In this document: piece after piece, positions 43,801 through 52,044 of the stretch | Position numbering within the stretch: the stretch's first letter is position 1 | How the letters are laid out: each line of letters opens with the position of its first letter | Assembly (NCBI GenBank): GCA_942493375.1 | Contig: OW818698.1 | Span: forward strand, 744,001-808,000 | Reading direction: 5' to 3' | Length of the DNA: 64,000 nucleotides | Origin: G942493375 sp942493375 | Lineage (GTDB): Bacteria; Armatimonadota; UBA5829 | Translations under genes and position numbers: made by a program | The notes under the pieces: generated by a model | Database searches by the model: none | Told to the model about the DNA's origin: nothing | What the model saw: the letters and a program-made list of their open reading frames with translations, nothing else

Positions 43801-43995
43801 GGAATGCTGCCTCTGGCAATGGGAATAGGAGAAGGTTCAGAGATCCAGGCCCCAATGGCAACTGCAGTAATCGGAGGCCTAATGACCTCCACAGTCCTGA
43901 CACTGTTCGTTGTGCCTGTGGTGTATTCACTTCTGGATGACGCAGTTAACCGGTTTGCTGCCAGAAAGCAGAATGGTAACAGTTCAGAGTTTTAA
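40855..43995 (+). CDS. RND-family multidrug/hydrophobe efflux transporter
   Basis: The 1046-residue protein is a full-length HAE1/AcrB-type pump with 12 helices and two large periplasmic loops. Proton-relay residues are present: Asp400 and Asp401 (LIVDDAVVVLENI) and Lys939 (GIVVKNGILLVDY). The start FAVSRPVAVTMQISALVLLG and the ending family pattern are normal. The second periplasmic loop contains an unusual glycine/arginine run near residues 613-625 (GAGGRGGGGGTRRP). The start is GTG, overlapping the adaptor stop, so translation is coupled. Function: proton-driven export of hydrophobic compounds; substrate unknown. A perfect 11-bp hairpin follows the stop. Confidence 0.96.
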   Translation: MNIAKFAVSRPVAVTMQISALVLLGAICFLRLPVDLLPAISLPTISVSTTWPNVAPEEIEAQITRPLERAVSSVPNMYQVTSSSNTGSSQVRIQFKWGTNIGQAAVDVLQQVQRAQRSFPNDSTLETPTVSKFDPNQIPILSYGVSGIDDPVKLRTLLDNQITPMLDSADGVASATVSGGLSRMIMVNVDPNRLQAHHLSLSDITKRIVEENINAPAGIAKQGKTEYTIRSMGWFTSVDEIRNIPISSKNGQTTVLGDVAEVKDFHDEARVFTRLNKQPAVSLSISKQSGANTITTAKAVNERIDMIRKLYPELKFGLTYNQAKFISQSVNNMRDSAIIGGVLAVLILLFFLRNVRSTLVVALSIPISIVATFALVYMCGFTINTMSLGGLALATGLIVDDAVVVLENIFRHLERDKKSAREAAIDGTQEILSAVIASTWTVMVVFLPLLLIQGQAGQMYTQFALVVIFSLAVSLLDAVTVVPMLSTKLISGEAHAEALDNTGHKRSLLTRMFARFGVTLKALDNSYHSGLQWALHHRPHILVIAVAITASSLLLFPYIGTELMPLTDSGDFSVNIKMPIGTALSETDKAMQKVESVVLDDPNVLTAFATTGAGGRGGGGGTRRPYQGSLTVKLKDDRKMATADVIQNLRKKLGRISGVNARPQMTDLVTQIMSGGNQNMEIDIFGEDLTTLSLLSKDLMRRLKDVQGLENLDVNWQEAMPEIQWKVDRLKARQMGISFSDVADTINTATNGKVSSYYQESGFQYPITVELPASERLTAEQMKDLIVKPSGANSQPVFLSQIATPIYGTGPSEITRIDRQRYAAVVGVPQGRSMGEIQIDVEKAMKGFQMPSGYRWDWGTDQKRRAEEFGGMWLAVVLAIGLIYMLLAAQFESYVHPLTILLSVPLAGSGVLLGLFLTGRSFGLTAFIGLLMLVGIVVKNGILLVDYTNTLRKRGIERHEAILTAGPTRLRPILMTASAAMLGMLPLAMGIGEGSEIQAPMATAVIGGLMTSTVLTLFVVPVVYSLLDDAVNRFAARKQNGNSSEF

Positions 43996-44004
43996 TATTG
44001 CGCT

Positions 44005-44029
44005 CGGATGCGATTTGCAATCGCATCCG
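44005..44029. terminator. 11-bp perfect hairpin after the RND gene
   Basis: CGGATGCGATT (44005-44015) pairs with AATCGCATCCG (44019-44029) over a 3-base loop, 9 bases after the stop. A second short hairpin (GGAAC with GGTTCC) follows. It lies between convergent genes, so it is probably a terminator, though no T-run follows. Confidence 0.6.
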
Positions 44030-44100
44030 GAACAGAATGCCGGTTCCAACCTATTCTCTTGCGAGTGTACTTGTAGATTACACCCGAGAACAGCTATTCC

Positions 44101-44268
44101 CTATCGTAGTTTGGTTCGCCTTGCGAGCATAGCTTTGGTAGCCAGTTTGCAGGGGGTGGTGGTCACCTGTTTGGTATCCGCAACGCTGGGCTTGTCTAGA
44201 TGCGCGGCAATAGCCTCTGCAGCTTGTTTTGTGATCACTATTGTCTTGTCGAATGATGATGTGGCCAT
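44101..44268 (-). CDS. Small antitoxin-like protein, orphan
   Basis: The 55-residue product begins MATSSFDKTIVITKQAAEAI and ends in a basic tail. The start at 44268 is chosen because GGGGA lies 7 bases upstream and a good promoter lies 35-65 bases upstream. Short proteins with an N-terminal (S/T)FDKT(I/V)-type strand followed by an acidic or Ala-rich helix often occur as the antitoxin half of small toxin-antitoxin operons. No toxin follows, as the RND gene end is next on the other strand. The assignment is weak, but expression signals are good. Confidence 0.5.
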   Translation of the reverse strand: MATSSFDKTIVITKQAAEAIAAHLDKPSVADTKQVTTTPCKLATKAMLARRTKLR

Positions 44269-44302
44269 TGTGGTGTCCCCACTATAGAATAGCTTTACAT
44301 AT

Positions 44303-44331
44303 ATTATATACCACAACAAAGTATAGAACAA
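44303..44331 (-). promoter_or_regulatory. Promoter for the small antitoxin-like gene
   Basis: On the reverse strand, TTGTTC (44331-44326) and a perfect TATAAT (44308-44303) are separated by exactly 17 bases. Transcription would begin near 44296, with a short leader to the ATG at 44268. Confidence 0.5.
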
Positions 44332-44370
44332 AAGAAACCGTAATATTTCAGTGCTGCGAAAACACTGTCA

Positions 44371-46296
44371 TCACTCTTCAGTTGTTTCCTGACTTTCACA
44401 TCTGCCGGATATTGCTCCGTGCCTTCGCAGGAAGATATGCATGGCGCGGCCTTCTGAGCTGTCGAGGGGGGTGTATCCATCGTCTGCCCTTGCATTTACA
44501 TCGGCACCTTGATCGATCAGCATTCGTGCAACTTCGTGGTTCTGATGGTAGGCAGCTTCGAATAATGGGGTGCGTTTCCAGTCATTGTCGACGATGTTGG
44601 GATCTGCTCCGTAATCCAGCAATAACTTCGCCACGTCTAATCCGTTCGATTCTGCGGCAAGGTGGAGCGGAGAATTACCGTCCGAGTCTTGTGAATTAGG
44701 ATCAGCCCCTGACTCCAATAAATGCTCAACAACACGAGAGGCATTGGTTTCTGCAGCACAGTGTAGTAAGGTTCTATTGAGATAATCTGCATCAGGTAAA
44801 CTCATAAGTTCCGGCTGGACGCTTAATCTCTCCCGCAGATTGTGAATGTCATCAAGAGCTGCCAGTTCGTATGTAGTTACCATATCATATTCTGCAAAAT
44901 CGAGTATTGCCGTTGCTACCTCACACTTGCGCTGGGCAATAGCTTCATTCAGGGGAGTTCTTCCGTGATTATTGCGTAATGTTAAGTCAGCGCCTGCCTT
45001 TAACAACATTCCTGCGATCTCAGGATGCTCATCATCAACCTGGTGAAGCGGTGTATTACCTTTCCATTCCTGTACGTTTACATCCACCCCAGCCTGGATG
45101 AGAATTGCGGTGCATTCCGGTGATTTACAGGCGGCATCCAGCAGTGGGGTATTGAATTCCTCTTCGCTGCATATGTTGGGATTTGCACCGTGCTCCAGAA
45201 GCAGACGTACCATACCTGAGTGATCCTTGTCGACAGCACTGTGCAGAGGAGTGTAACCAAAATCGTCTGATTCATTTACATCTGCACCGGCTTTTATAAG
45301 AATCCTGGCGATTTCCAGATGGCCTCTCTCAGCAGCAATTGAAAGCGGAGAGTCATCATCCTCCTGCAACAACCCCACACAGGAACCTATATTCAACAGG
45401 AACCTCAATACCTCCACTTGGTTCCAAAACACCGCATAGTGAAGAGGGCGATAACTTCCCATGCAAAGGGCATCCAAATGAGTGGGACCTGCAACAAGTA
45501 AAGACTCCATCCGGTCAATGCAGCCTAAAGCAGATACTTCCCAGAGTGACAGTTTCTCAGGATCAATACTCTGCACGAACATTTTGATGATCTCACTGCG
45601 TTCAGCTTCGCCACCAACCCAGCGCACTACATTATTTTCATCGTCGCAGATGCCGAAATCCCCTGCCTCAATAGGCATAAGTATGTAAGACAAAGGTGTG
45701 TATCCATCATTGTTAACTGCCATTGGGTCAGCTCCCGCAGCAAGTAGAGTTTTAGCCATCTCGGAATCGTTATAACTGGCAGCGACATGCAATGGAGTAT
45801 CTCCACCGTTATCTTTTGCAAAAGGACTCACACCATATTCTATGAGTTCAGCCGTAGATACATCCTTTAAACCGTGATTACTATAATGAAGCAGTGTCGC
45901 TCCATCGTCCTGGCGTAATTTTGGGTCCACTCCATAATCAAGAAATACTTTTAATAGACCATTGTCATTGAAGTCTGCAGCAAAATGAGCAACAGTTTTA
46001 CCATCGGACATCCGATAGTCGGGATCTGCTCCGGCTTCAAACAGGCTCCGAAGGATTCGTTCGTTATGTATTACCAAGGCTGGCCATAATGCCGGAGTAG
46101 GATCAGACGCATATTCCAGCAGCACATCGACCACATCCGGCCAGTCACATTGAATGGCAAGGTGCAGCGGGATTTCGCCATCCACATAGCTTGCATTAAT
46201 AAGCGCAGGATCTTCAAGAAGGGCTGAGCGGACATCATCTGTCCGGCCTTCTCGAATTGCTATAAAAAAAGTCAAGTGGCATTCCTGCTGTGTCAT
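44371..46296 (-). CDS. Ankyrin-repeat protein (641 residues)
   Basis: Nearly the whole protein consists of ankyrin repeats, at least fourteen by eye. Clear examples are GDTPLHVAASYNDSEMAKTL, FGYTPLHSAVDKDHSGMVRL, GNSPLHLAAESNGLDVAKLL and RTPLFEAAYHQNHEVARML, each with the AGADPN-type turn. Two less regular stretches, near residues 190-265 and 460-500, break the array into blocks. There is no signal peptide, membrane helix or catalytic domain, so a cytoplasmic protein-binding scaffold is likely. GGAGG lies 6 bases before the ATG. It is monocistronic. The partner is unknown; ankyrin proteins in free-living bacteria are sometimes defence- or stress-linked, but there is no evidence for that here. 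Confidence 0.93.
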   Translation of the reverse strand: MTQQECHLTFFIAIREGRTDDVRSALLEDPALINASYVDGEIPLHLAIQCDWPDVVDVLLEYASDPTPALWPALVIHNERILRSLFEAGADPDYRMSDGKTVAHFAADFNDNGLLKVFLDYGVDPKLRQDDGATLLHYSNHGLKDVSTAELIEYGVSPFAKDNGGDTPLHVAASYNDSEMAKTLLAAGADPMAVNNDGYTPLSYILMPIEAGDFGICDDENNVVRWVGGEAERSEIIKMFVQSIDPEKLSLWEVSALGCIDRMESLLVAGPTHLDALCMGSYRPLHYAVFWNQVEVLRFLLNIGSCVGLLQEDDDSPLSIAAERGHLEIARILIKAGADVNESDDFGYTPLHSAVDKDHSGMVRLLLEHGANPNICSEEEFNTPLLDAACKSPECTAILIQAGVDVNVQEWKGNTPLHQVDDEHPEIAGMLLKAGADLTLRNNHGRTPLNEAIAQRKCEVATAILDFAEYDMVTTYELAALDDIHNLRERLSVQPELMSLPDADYLNRTLLHCAAETNASRVVEHLLESGADPNSQDSDGNSPLHLAAESNGLDVAKLLLDYGADPNIVDNDWKRTPLFEAAYHQNHEVARMLIDQGADVNARADDGYTPLDSSEGRAMHIFLRRHGAISGRCESQETTEE

Positions 46297-46414
46297 ATAT
46301 ACCTCCGGGATCTGCTTGCTGGCTTTTGAAGTCCAGTCTAAGCCTATTTGCCAAAATTGTGCAACATTTGCAGCGAGTCACATATACTCGCGACATACCA
46401 ATCAACCTGAGAAA

Positions 46415-46449
46415 CGGGCAGGCTGGAAGCCTGCATCACAATTTTGGGC
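46415..46449 (+). repeat. GGCAGGCTGGAAGCCTGCAT element, copy
   Basis: A short hairpin (GCAGGCT with AGCCTGC across GGA) is followed by ATCACAATTTTGGG. The same unit occurs at 29895-29928, 36007-36038 and 61449-61482, always between genes. The 270-base gap 46297-46566 contains no gene. Confidence 0.75.
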
Positions 46450-46566
46450 TTATCTTCCTATTTAATCCCGTTTTACTGGAGGTAAATATCACGGATGCAG
46501 AGAAACATAATGAATAAAGGTTGATCTCCTGATTTCAGGGATAGTATAAGATAGGGTTATTGAACT

Positions 46567-46917
46567 ATGAAGAATGCTTTTCCGGAGTTTATGAAACGTT
46601 CTTGCAATGCTGTGGCAACTGACTCAACAACCGGCATGGAGGGTTATGTCTATGAAGGTGTTGATGGGACCCAGATGGTTATATGGGAGTGTCCGCAGGG
46701 TGGAAAGTCTGATATGCATGTGCATGATTTTGATGAGTATGCGATTGTTGTCCAGGGGACTTGTGTGTCAAATGTCGGCGACAAGAAAGTAACTCTGGTT
46801 GCTGGGGATGAGTGTTTTATACCTGCGGGGACACCTCATGATGGTGTGTATTCGTTGAATTATCGGGCTATTGATGCATTTGGTGCTAAAAGAGTAGTCA
46901 GATGGGGTGAGGAATGA
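46567..46917 (+). CDS. Small single-domain cupin
   Basis: The 116-residue protein is one cupin barrel. Metal ligands are His51, His53 and Glu57 (MHVHDFDEY) and His91 (PAGTPHDGVYSLNY), so both cupin motifs are complete. Such proteins bind or isomerise small acids and sugars, or sense them. It overlaps the next gene by 4 bases (ATGA), so the two are translated together and probably act in one step, perhaps sugar isomerisation or lyase product handling, as inference. The ribosome site is weak. Confidence 0.87.
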   Translation: MKNAFPEFMKRSCNAVATDSTTGMEGYVYEGVDGTQMVIWECPQGGKSDMHVHDFDEYAIVVQGTCVSNVGDKKVTLVAGDECFIPAGTPHDGVYSLNYRAIDAFGAKRVVRWGEE

Positions 46918-48563
46918 ATAATAAGAGAGTGTTGGCGGTCCAGTTTGGGAACACCTACCAGAGGCGGGCGGCTGGATATAAACTTATCACGCTTATCTAC
47001 ACCGATCCGCGGTGCGTTTGGATAGATGGTATACTTGATGGCGCTCACATGAACGTAAACGAAGCGCTGCTTGAGGGTTTTGTGCGGATTCCTAAGCCTG
47101 CTGATCTGCGCATCGGGCTGAGTCCCGGGACTTACCAGGTCACTCTGACATTCTATGACCCAATAAAAGATCACGGGCCGTTTTCAATAGTAGCAGGTGA
47201 TTCACGGGTGTTATCAAAGTGCACTACCTCTGCCGGAGAGATTTTTGAAAAGAGTTTTTACTGCCAATCGGAAGATGGTGGTGTGACACTCCATTTCTCT
47301 CCTGAAGATGGTAAGGATATTGTGCTGAATGCTCTTGTCATTACTGGACAGGACAATGAGAAAGCGCTGCCGGTTTTCAAGACTGCACCTCCTGCAAAGA
47401 TGCCTGGTAAGACTGAACTTGATTCAAGCCTCTGTCGTGAACCGGAAGCAGCCTTGCGTGAGGTGTGTGACTGGCTATTGGAGCATCGCAGAGAGAATGG
47501 TTTCCTGGGAGATGCCTGGGAGGGTAATGCTCCGTACTGGTATACAGCATCGATGCCTGTGCGAGCCCTGTTGGCTGGTTACGATATCCTGGGAGATCAG
47601 AAATATCTTGACGCAGGACTCACTATTATGGACCTGTTTGCCTCTGAGCAGACTCCTAACGGCGCATTCCCTGCGGTGCTGCGTGGACGACTTACATCGG
47701 AACTAACCGAAGCTGAAATCCAGCATATCTATGAGACCGAGCGGTTACCTATGTCGGATGTCGGCTCTGTGGTCTCGGCACTTGCTATTGCAACCAAGTA
47801 TGCTGGACCTGATCGGAAGAAAATCTACCAGGACAGCCTGGTCTTATTCTGTGATAAATGGGCACCACTTTTTCAACAACGGGATGGCTCATTCACAGAC
47901 GGACCCAACACAGGAACATACAGCTGCGCGACTGCAATCGAAGCATCGGCATTTTCACTGGCCAGTAAAGCAACAGGAGAGACCAGGCTCCTTGGAAGCG
48001 CCAAGCGTGCCATGCGGTTCCTGCTGCCTGACTGGATGGAAGACGGCAGGATGGTCGGAAGAGCTCCCTATTGGCCGGTACGCAACCGCATACCATTTGT
48101 TATGGAGACTCTGTATTTTGGGGACCAGTGGTACTACGACGAGGGATTCATTACTTCAGCGCACTACGCAGAGGATCCTGAGCTAAAGCGTGACTTACTG
48201 GAAGCCCTCCAGCATAGAGTTTTTGGAGACTGCGGGCTGCTGCGGGCACTGGGAGATGGGGTCTGGTGGCCTGTGCAGGACGTATGGAACAATGCGAAGA
48301 GCCTGGGGATGGTTCAGACACTGCTGGCAATAAAGAGTTTCGATATGTCCACCCCTGAGCTGGAGAATGCTTTGAAACTACTGCAGCAAGTGATCTGCAC
48401 TCCGGAGTATTCCCGCAGGCTGGGAGTGATGGCGAATGACAGTGAACACCCAGCCAATAAGTTCGGTTCCAGAAGCTGGGGAGGGATGGCCATAGAAGCA
48501 ACAGGGTTTGCAGGAATGACGATTGCAGAGATGATTAAGCCTGGGGTGTTGTATTTGATATAA
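46914..48563 (+). CDS. Two-domain protein: binding domain plus alpha/alpha-toroid hydrolase-like domain
   Basis: The 549-residue protein starts in the stop of the cupin gene (ATGA). Residues 1-160 look like a malectin- or CBM-type beta-sandwich (GTYQVTLTFYDP, GVTLHFSPEDGKDIVLNALV). The rest is an alpha/alpha-toroid with the recurrent helix pattern of GH88/GH105- or GH127-like enzymes (REVCDWLLEHRRENGFLGDA, ALLAGYDILGDQKYLDAG, DSVVSALAIATKY-like segments, SCATAIEASAFSLASKATG, AKRAMRFLLPDWMEDG). Catalytic residues cannot be assigned. There is no signal peptide. It may act on the same substrate as the cupin. A long hairpin begins 16 bases after the stop. Confidence 0.7.
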   Translation: MNNKRVLAVQFGNTYQRRAAGYKLITLIYTDPRCVWIDGILDGAHMNVNEALLEGFVRIPKPADLRIGLSPGTYQVTLTFYDPIKDHGPFSIVAGDSRVLSKCTTSAGEIFEKSFYCQSEDGGVTLHFSPEDGKDIVLNALVITGQDNEKALPVFKTAPPAKMPGKTELDSSLCREPEAALREVCDWLLEHRRENGFLGDAWEGNAPYWYTASMPVRALLAGYDILGDQKYLDAGLTIMDLFASEQTPNGAFPAVLRGRLTSELTEAEIQHIYETERLPMSDVGSVVSALAIATKYAGPDRKKIYQDSLVLFCDKWAPLFQQRDGSFTDGPNTGTYSCATAIEASAFSLASKATGETRLLGSAKRAMRFLLPDWMEDGRMVGRAPYWPVRNRIPFVMETLYFGDQWYYDEGFITSAHYAEDPELKRDLLEALQHRVFGDCGLLRALGDGVWWPVQDVWNNAKSLGMVQTLLAIKSFDMSTPELENALKLLQQVICTPEYSRRLGVMANDSEHPANKFGSRSWGGMAIEATGFAGMTIAEMIKPGVLYLI

Positions 48564-48578
48564 CACGTCATAGGTTAT

Positions 48579-48657
48579 TGTCATCCTGAGGAACGAAGGA
48601 TCTGCTTTTTTTTTGATTATACGGAAAAGCAGATCCTTCATTGCATTCAGGATGACA
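48579..48657. repeat. Long GTCATCCTG hairpin, copy 3 (imperfect arms)
   Basis: The left arm (TGTCATCCTGAGGAACGAAG onward, from 48579) and the right arm, ending in ATTCAGGATGACA at 48657, pair at both ends. They mismatch in the middle, where AGGAACG faces an arm reading TTGCATT. It is the only copy with a broken centre. A half-unit, TGTCAGGATGACATT, follows. Confidence 0.85.
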
Positions 48658-48679
48658 TAATTGTCAGGATGACATTATC

Positions 48680-51600
48680 CTATTCCTTCTCTATCACCAG
48701 CAGTGCCAAATGTTGGCCTACTAGTTCCAGGGTTACTTTGCCGCTGGGCATGTCGTAGTTTTTCTGGGTCCAGGCGTCGTAGCATCTGGGTTTCAGGCCT
48801 TTGAATGCGTTGACATCTACTGTTACTTTCTGCGGTTCGTTGCACCAGTAGGTTGATACTACAGCTACCAATGCTTTCTCGGTGTCGTAGTAACTGACCA
48901 GGACTTTTGGGTTGTCGGTTACTATTTTGTTGGCTTTGACCCAGTAAGGTGTAAATGTATCTGCTGTCAGTTTGTATTTGTCATGTATTCCCCAGACCAT
49001 TTTATGGAGATATGTGAAGACATCTCCCCCACCCTCAGTCAGTCTCGGATAGACATCAACCAGCAGCGCCTGTGCCCAGGCTGTGTTGATGTTGGTCTCC
49101 GGCCTTGTAAGGTGATCAGACGGGACTCCATACAGCCTGCCGTTGAACATACCCCTCAGAGACTCCGGAGAAGTCCGGGCGCTGGTTGGTTCGAACAGAT
49201 GAGAAGCTTCACCGGTCCAATATGCTGCAATCAGACCCATTGCAGGGGGATACGGATAACCGACGTGGTGGTCCACCTGGAAATCCGGGCGGATTTTGAG
49301 GCCTTCATAGTATACGATCTCTCCCAGCCTGCGATAGGCTCTGACAGGGAAAGTAACAATCGACCTGCCGTATGGATCGACTGTTCCGCAGCCGTGTTTA
49401 GTATTGGCACATCCACCAGCCACCAGGGTTCCATCGTAGTATACACCCCTGAGGTTGTATTTCTTTATGACCTCTGCAATTCCCAATGCAAATCTATCAC
49501 CCCAGATGCTCTTATAGCAGACACTCCAACTGTTCTGGTCCGGATCTCCCTGTTTGTAGTAGACATAGGGTCGGAATCCACCATCCGGATAGCTGGTGGG
49601 CTTTACGAACACCAGGTCGTGATACAGAGGGAACTCCGGTATCTTGTCTGAGAACAGGAATCCGAAGTAGAAGAAAAGGTCAATGCCGGCTTTCTTTGCC
49701 CCATCAACATACATCTGCATATCATACTCATTGGAACCGGCTTTCCAGTAGTTCTCATAGACAGTCCAGCTCTCGTGGACCAGCTCCGTTCTGACGCCAT
49801 CTGCCTTGAGTCTCTCGAAGAAGTCAGTCATCTTGCCGGTTTTCTCATCCAGATAGGGCTTCCATAATTTGGGTGCAAAAGTGCAGTCTATGCGGTAATC
49901 GGCATGGAAGTCTTTGGGGAACTCACGTATCGGGAAAGGTTCCAGGCCAAAGGCAAACTTGATCTCCTTTGTGCTCAAACGCTTCTTACCATCACTGATG
50001 TTGACAGTCATATTGACTCGACCGTCTGTACCCCGGACTATTTCATAGGTCTTATCATAGTTGGACAGGTTCCAGCCTTTAGGACCCTCTGTTGAGAACC
50101 CCAGGCCCTTGTATTTCTCATCGGTATCAGTAGACAGACTTACAAATGTGGAGAGAGGCAGTGTCAGCTTCTCATTGTCTTTGAGCAAGCGTCCATGAGT
50201 CAGGTATTTGTTGTCATACTCAGGGCCTTTGATATCGGTCGGCGCTCCGATATTGGTTATCTTCTCTTTACCGAACAGCGCATCCCAGTAGAGTGTCTCA
50301 TAACCGACAGTAATATCAGAGTCCAGCTTCATTGGCAATACGACAGACAAGGGGCCATAACCGAAAGCTTTTTTGGACTTAATGCTTACTTCATACCAGG
50401 TAAATCCATCATAGTCATGGACAGCGCTGATAGTTATAGTCTTGTCACCCGACTTGCTGACAGAGACCAGCTTCACCCGGTTTTTGTTGGCAGATACTTT
50501 GTTGACTTTGCCATTTACTGGTAGAGCTTTGCCATCAAAGACTATCTGAACGCCTTTATCCAGCACTGGTAAGTTATTGACTTGGATTTGCTGCGGAAGA
50601 ATGCCTGAAGCCAGGTTAAACACACTCCGTGCAGCGCTCAGTTTACCGCTGCTATATTTGACGCCCGGGTAGTATCTGGAAGCATCAAGTTTGGATATAT
50701 CATAATCAAGTTTTTTAGGCTTGAACGTGTATACTGTCTCGTTGAGAACAGAATAGGACTTCCCGGACTTGTCCAGGAACTCATACACAAACTTATGATC
50801 ACCTTCTGCCCATTTGCTGGTATCAATTACCTTTTTGGACAAATCCGCCAACTTGCAAGTCAGGACTTTCTCGCCATCAACTGTCAGTGAAAGGCTGTCT
50901 GCAAACCGGGAGAGGATCTCAGAGTTACGAGGGATTACTGTGAAGTGATATGTGTCCAGAGCGTTGAGCTCAACTGTGGGGACCAGGCCGTTTTTGACCT
51001 CGGATTTGTAAGCAAACCAGTCACCAAGTCCTATATCCAGCACAGCCAGTTTTGTTCCGGCCAGAATAATATCCCGAGAGAACGATTTCTCCGAACCAGC
51101 CGGAATAGTTGTTGACTTGGTAGTAACTTCCGAAGCACCTGGATTCTTAACAGTATAATCCACTTTGACGTGTGCACCGGTGGTATCATATGCAGTATCA
51201 GAAACTGCTATTTTCTCTACGAAAGGGAGGTCATTTGAAAGTTTCCAGATACCGAATGACTCGACGTGCAGGAAATCTACCGGGAGTTTGATCCAGGTCA
51301 GGCAGAATGTGTTGCCGGGTTCATTGCTGGCCACTGCTACATTGCCTCTGATGATATTGCTCTTCGCAGGATCGAACCCGATCATAGCAAACGGCACCTT
51401 TATCTCAGCCTGCCAATTGTCCGGATTGATAGTGATTTTGGTCTCCGGGTTTCCGTTCCAACCTTTGTCCCGGTCTCTGGAATCATATATCGCTCCAGCT
51501 ACATTCAGAATAAACTGATAGAATGACCCGGAACCGTTCGGCTGCAGGAAGACCTCTATGCGGTCATCATTCCATATAACCCCATCCCGCTGGTTCAGAC

Positions 51601-51874
51601 CGGTCGGTTTATAACCCGACTTAATGGGGACGGTCACCTTAAAAGTCAACGACTGCCCGTCGCTATTTACAAGGCAGGTTGCCTTCTGAGGAACACATAG
51701 GCGCTTGTTGTTGTAGTCATATAAAAATGGCACTTCCGCAGACCCGGCAGAGACATTCGGAATAACTAAAGCAGCCTCCGAAGTATCCAAAGCCAGAACC
51801 GCGCCTGCAAAACAGGACAAACAAACCATCAGAAGCAAACAAACACACAGCTTCCTGATATCAGACATATACAT
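48680..51874 (-). CDS. Exported DUF6067-type glycoside hydrolase with CBM9-like N-terminus
   Basis: The product is 1064 residues from the ATG at 51874, chosen because AAGGAG lies 5 bases upstream; the signal peptide follows (CVCLLLMVCLSCFAGAVLA). The N-terminal CBM9-like domain (SLTFKVTVPI, DDRIEVFLQPNGSGSFYQFI, WQAEIKVPFAMIG) leads into beta-sandwich modules and then a TIM-barrel region. The barrel's NLRGVYYDGTLVAGGCAN, with nearby GCG and RAYRRLGEIV, matches the second DUF6067-type protein at 57557-61327 (GVYMDGTSVAWPCEN). The Asp in the YYDG motif is a candidate catalytic residue. It lacks the LamG insertion of its paralogue. The likely role is extracellular or periplasmic glycan cleavage. 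Confidence 0.83.
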   Translation of the reverse strand: MYMSDIRKLCVCLLLMVCLSCFAGAVLALDTSEAALVIPNVSAGSAEVPFLYDYNNKRLCVPQKATCLVNSDGQSLTFKVTVPIKSGYKPTGLNQRDGVIWNDDRIEVFLQPNGSGSFYQFILNVAGAIYDSRDRDKGWNGNPETKITINPDNWQAEIKVPFAMIGFDPAKSNIIRGNVAVASNEPGNTFCLTWIKLPVDFLHVESFGIWKLSNDLPFVEKIAVSDTAYDTTGAHVKVDYTVKNPGASEVTTKSTTIPAGSEKSFSRDIILAGTKLAVLDIGLGDWFAYKSEVKNGLVPTVELNALDTYHFTVIPRNSEILSRFADSLSLTVDGEKVLTCKLADLSKKVIDTSKWAEGDHKFVYEFLDKSGKSYSVLNETVYTFKPKKLDYDISKLDASRYYPGVKYSSGKLSAARSVFNLASGILPQQIQVNNLPVLDKGVQIVFDGKALPVNGKVNKVSANKNRVKLVSVSKSGDKTITISAVHDYDGFTWYEVSIKSKKAFGYGPLSVVLPMKLDSDITVGYETLYWDALFGKEKITNIGAPTDIKGPEYDNKYLTHGRLLKDNEKLTLPLSTFVSLSTDTDEKYKGLGFSTEGPKGWNLSNYDKTYEIVRGTDGRVNMTVNISDGKKRLSTKEIKFAFGLEPFPIREFPKDFHADYRIDCTFAPKLWKPYLDEKTGKMTDFFERLKADGVRTELVHESWTVYENYWKAGSNEYDMQMYVDGAKKAGIDLFFYFGFLFSDKIPEFPLYHDLVFVKPTSYPDGGFRPYVYYKQGDPDQNSWSVCYKSIWGDRFALGIAEVIKKYNLRGVYYDGTLVAGGCANTKHGCGTVDPYGRSIVTFPVRAYRRLGEIVYYEGLKIRPDFQVDHHVGYPYPPAMGLIAAYWTGEASHLFEPTSARTSPESLRGMFNGRLYGVPSDHLTRPETNINTAWAQALLVDVYPRLTEGGGDVFTYLHKMVWGIHDKYKLTADTFTPYWVKANKIVTDNPKVLVSYYDTEKALVAVVSTYWCNEPQKVTVDVNAFKGLKPRCYDAWTQKNYDMPSGKVTLELVGQHLALLVIEKE

Positions 51875-51939
51875 TCTTTCTCCTTGAAAATAAGATAACA
51901 CACTACATTATACACTGAGGAGTGGGAATTCGGATTATC

Positions 51940-52014
51940 CGCAGATTTCGCAGATTTTCGCAGATTTTTTTGGGAAGGGAGACCGCGAAATACGCTAAAG
52001 CACGCGAAAAAGGA
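51940..52014. repeat. CGCAGATTT and CGCGAAATA periodic repeats
   Basis: Three units of about CGCAGATTT, TTTTTTGGGAAGGGAG, then a second triple (CCGCGAAATACGCTAAAGCA, CGCGAAAAAGG). They have the same 9-base rhythm and purine tail as the CCACGGAATA family. They lie between the DUF6067 gene start and the AbrB gene end. Confidence 0.7.
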
Positions 52015-52044
52015 GAATGCATAAGTAAATCGGGCTCAACAGAG

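Noticed and set aside
48983..49651. 222-codon open frame opposite the DUF6067-type gene
   Set aside because: The opposite strand encodes a continuous, recognisable glycosidase here; the frame has no domain character.
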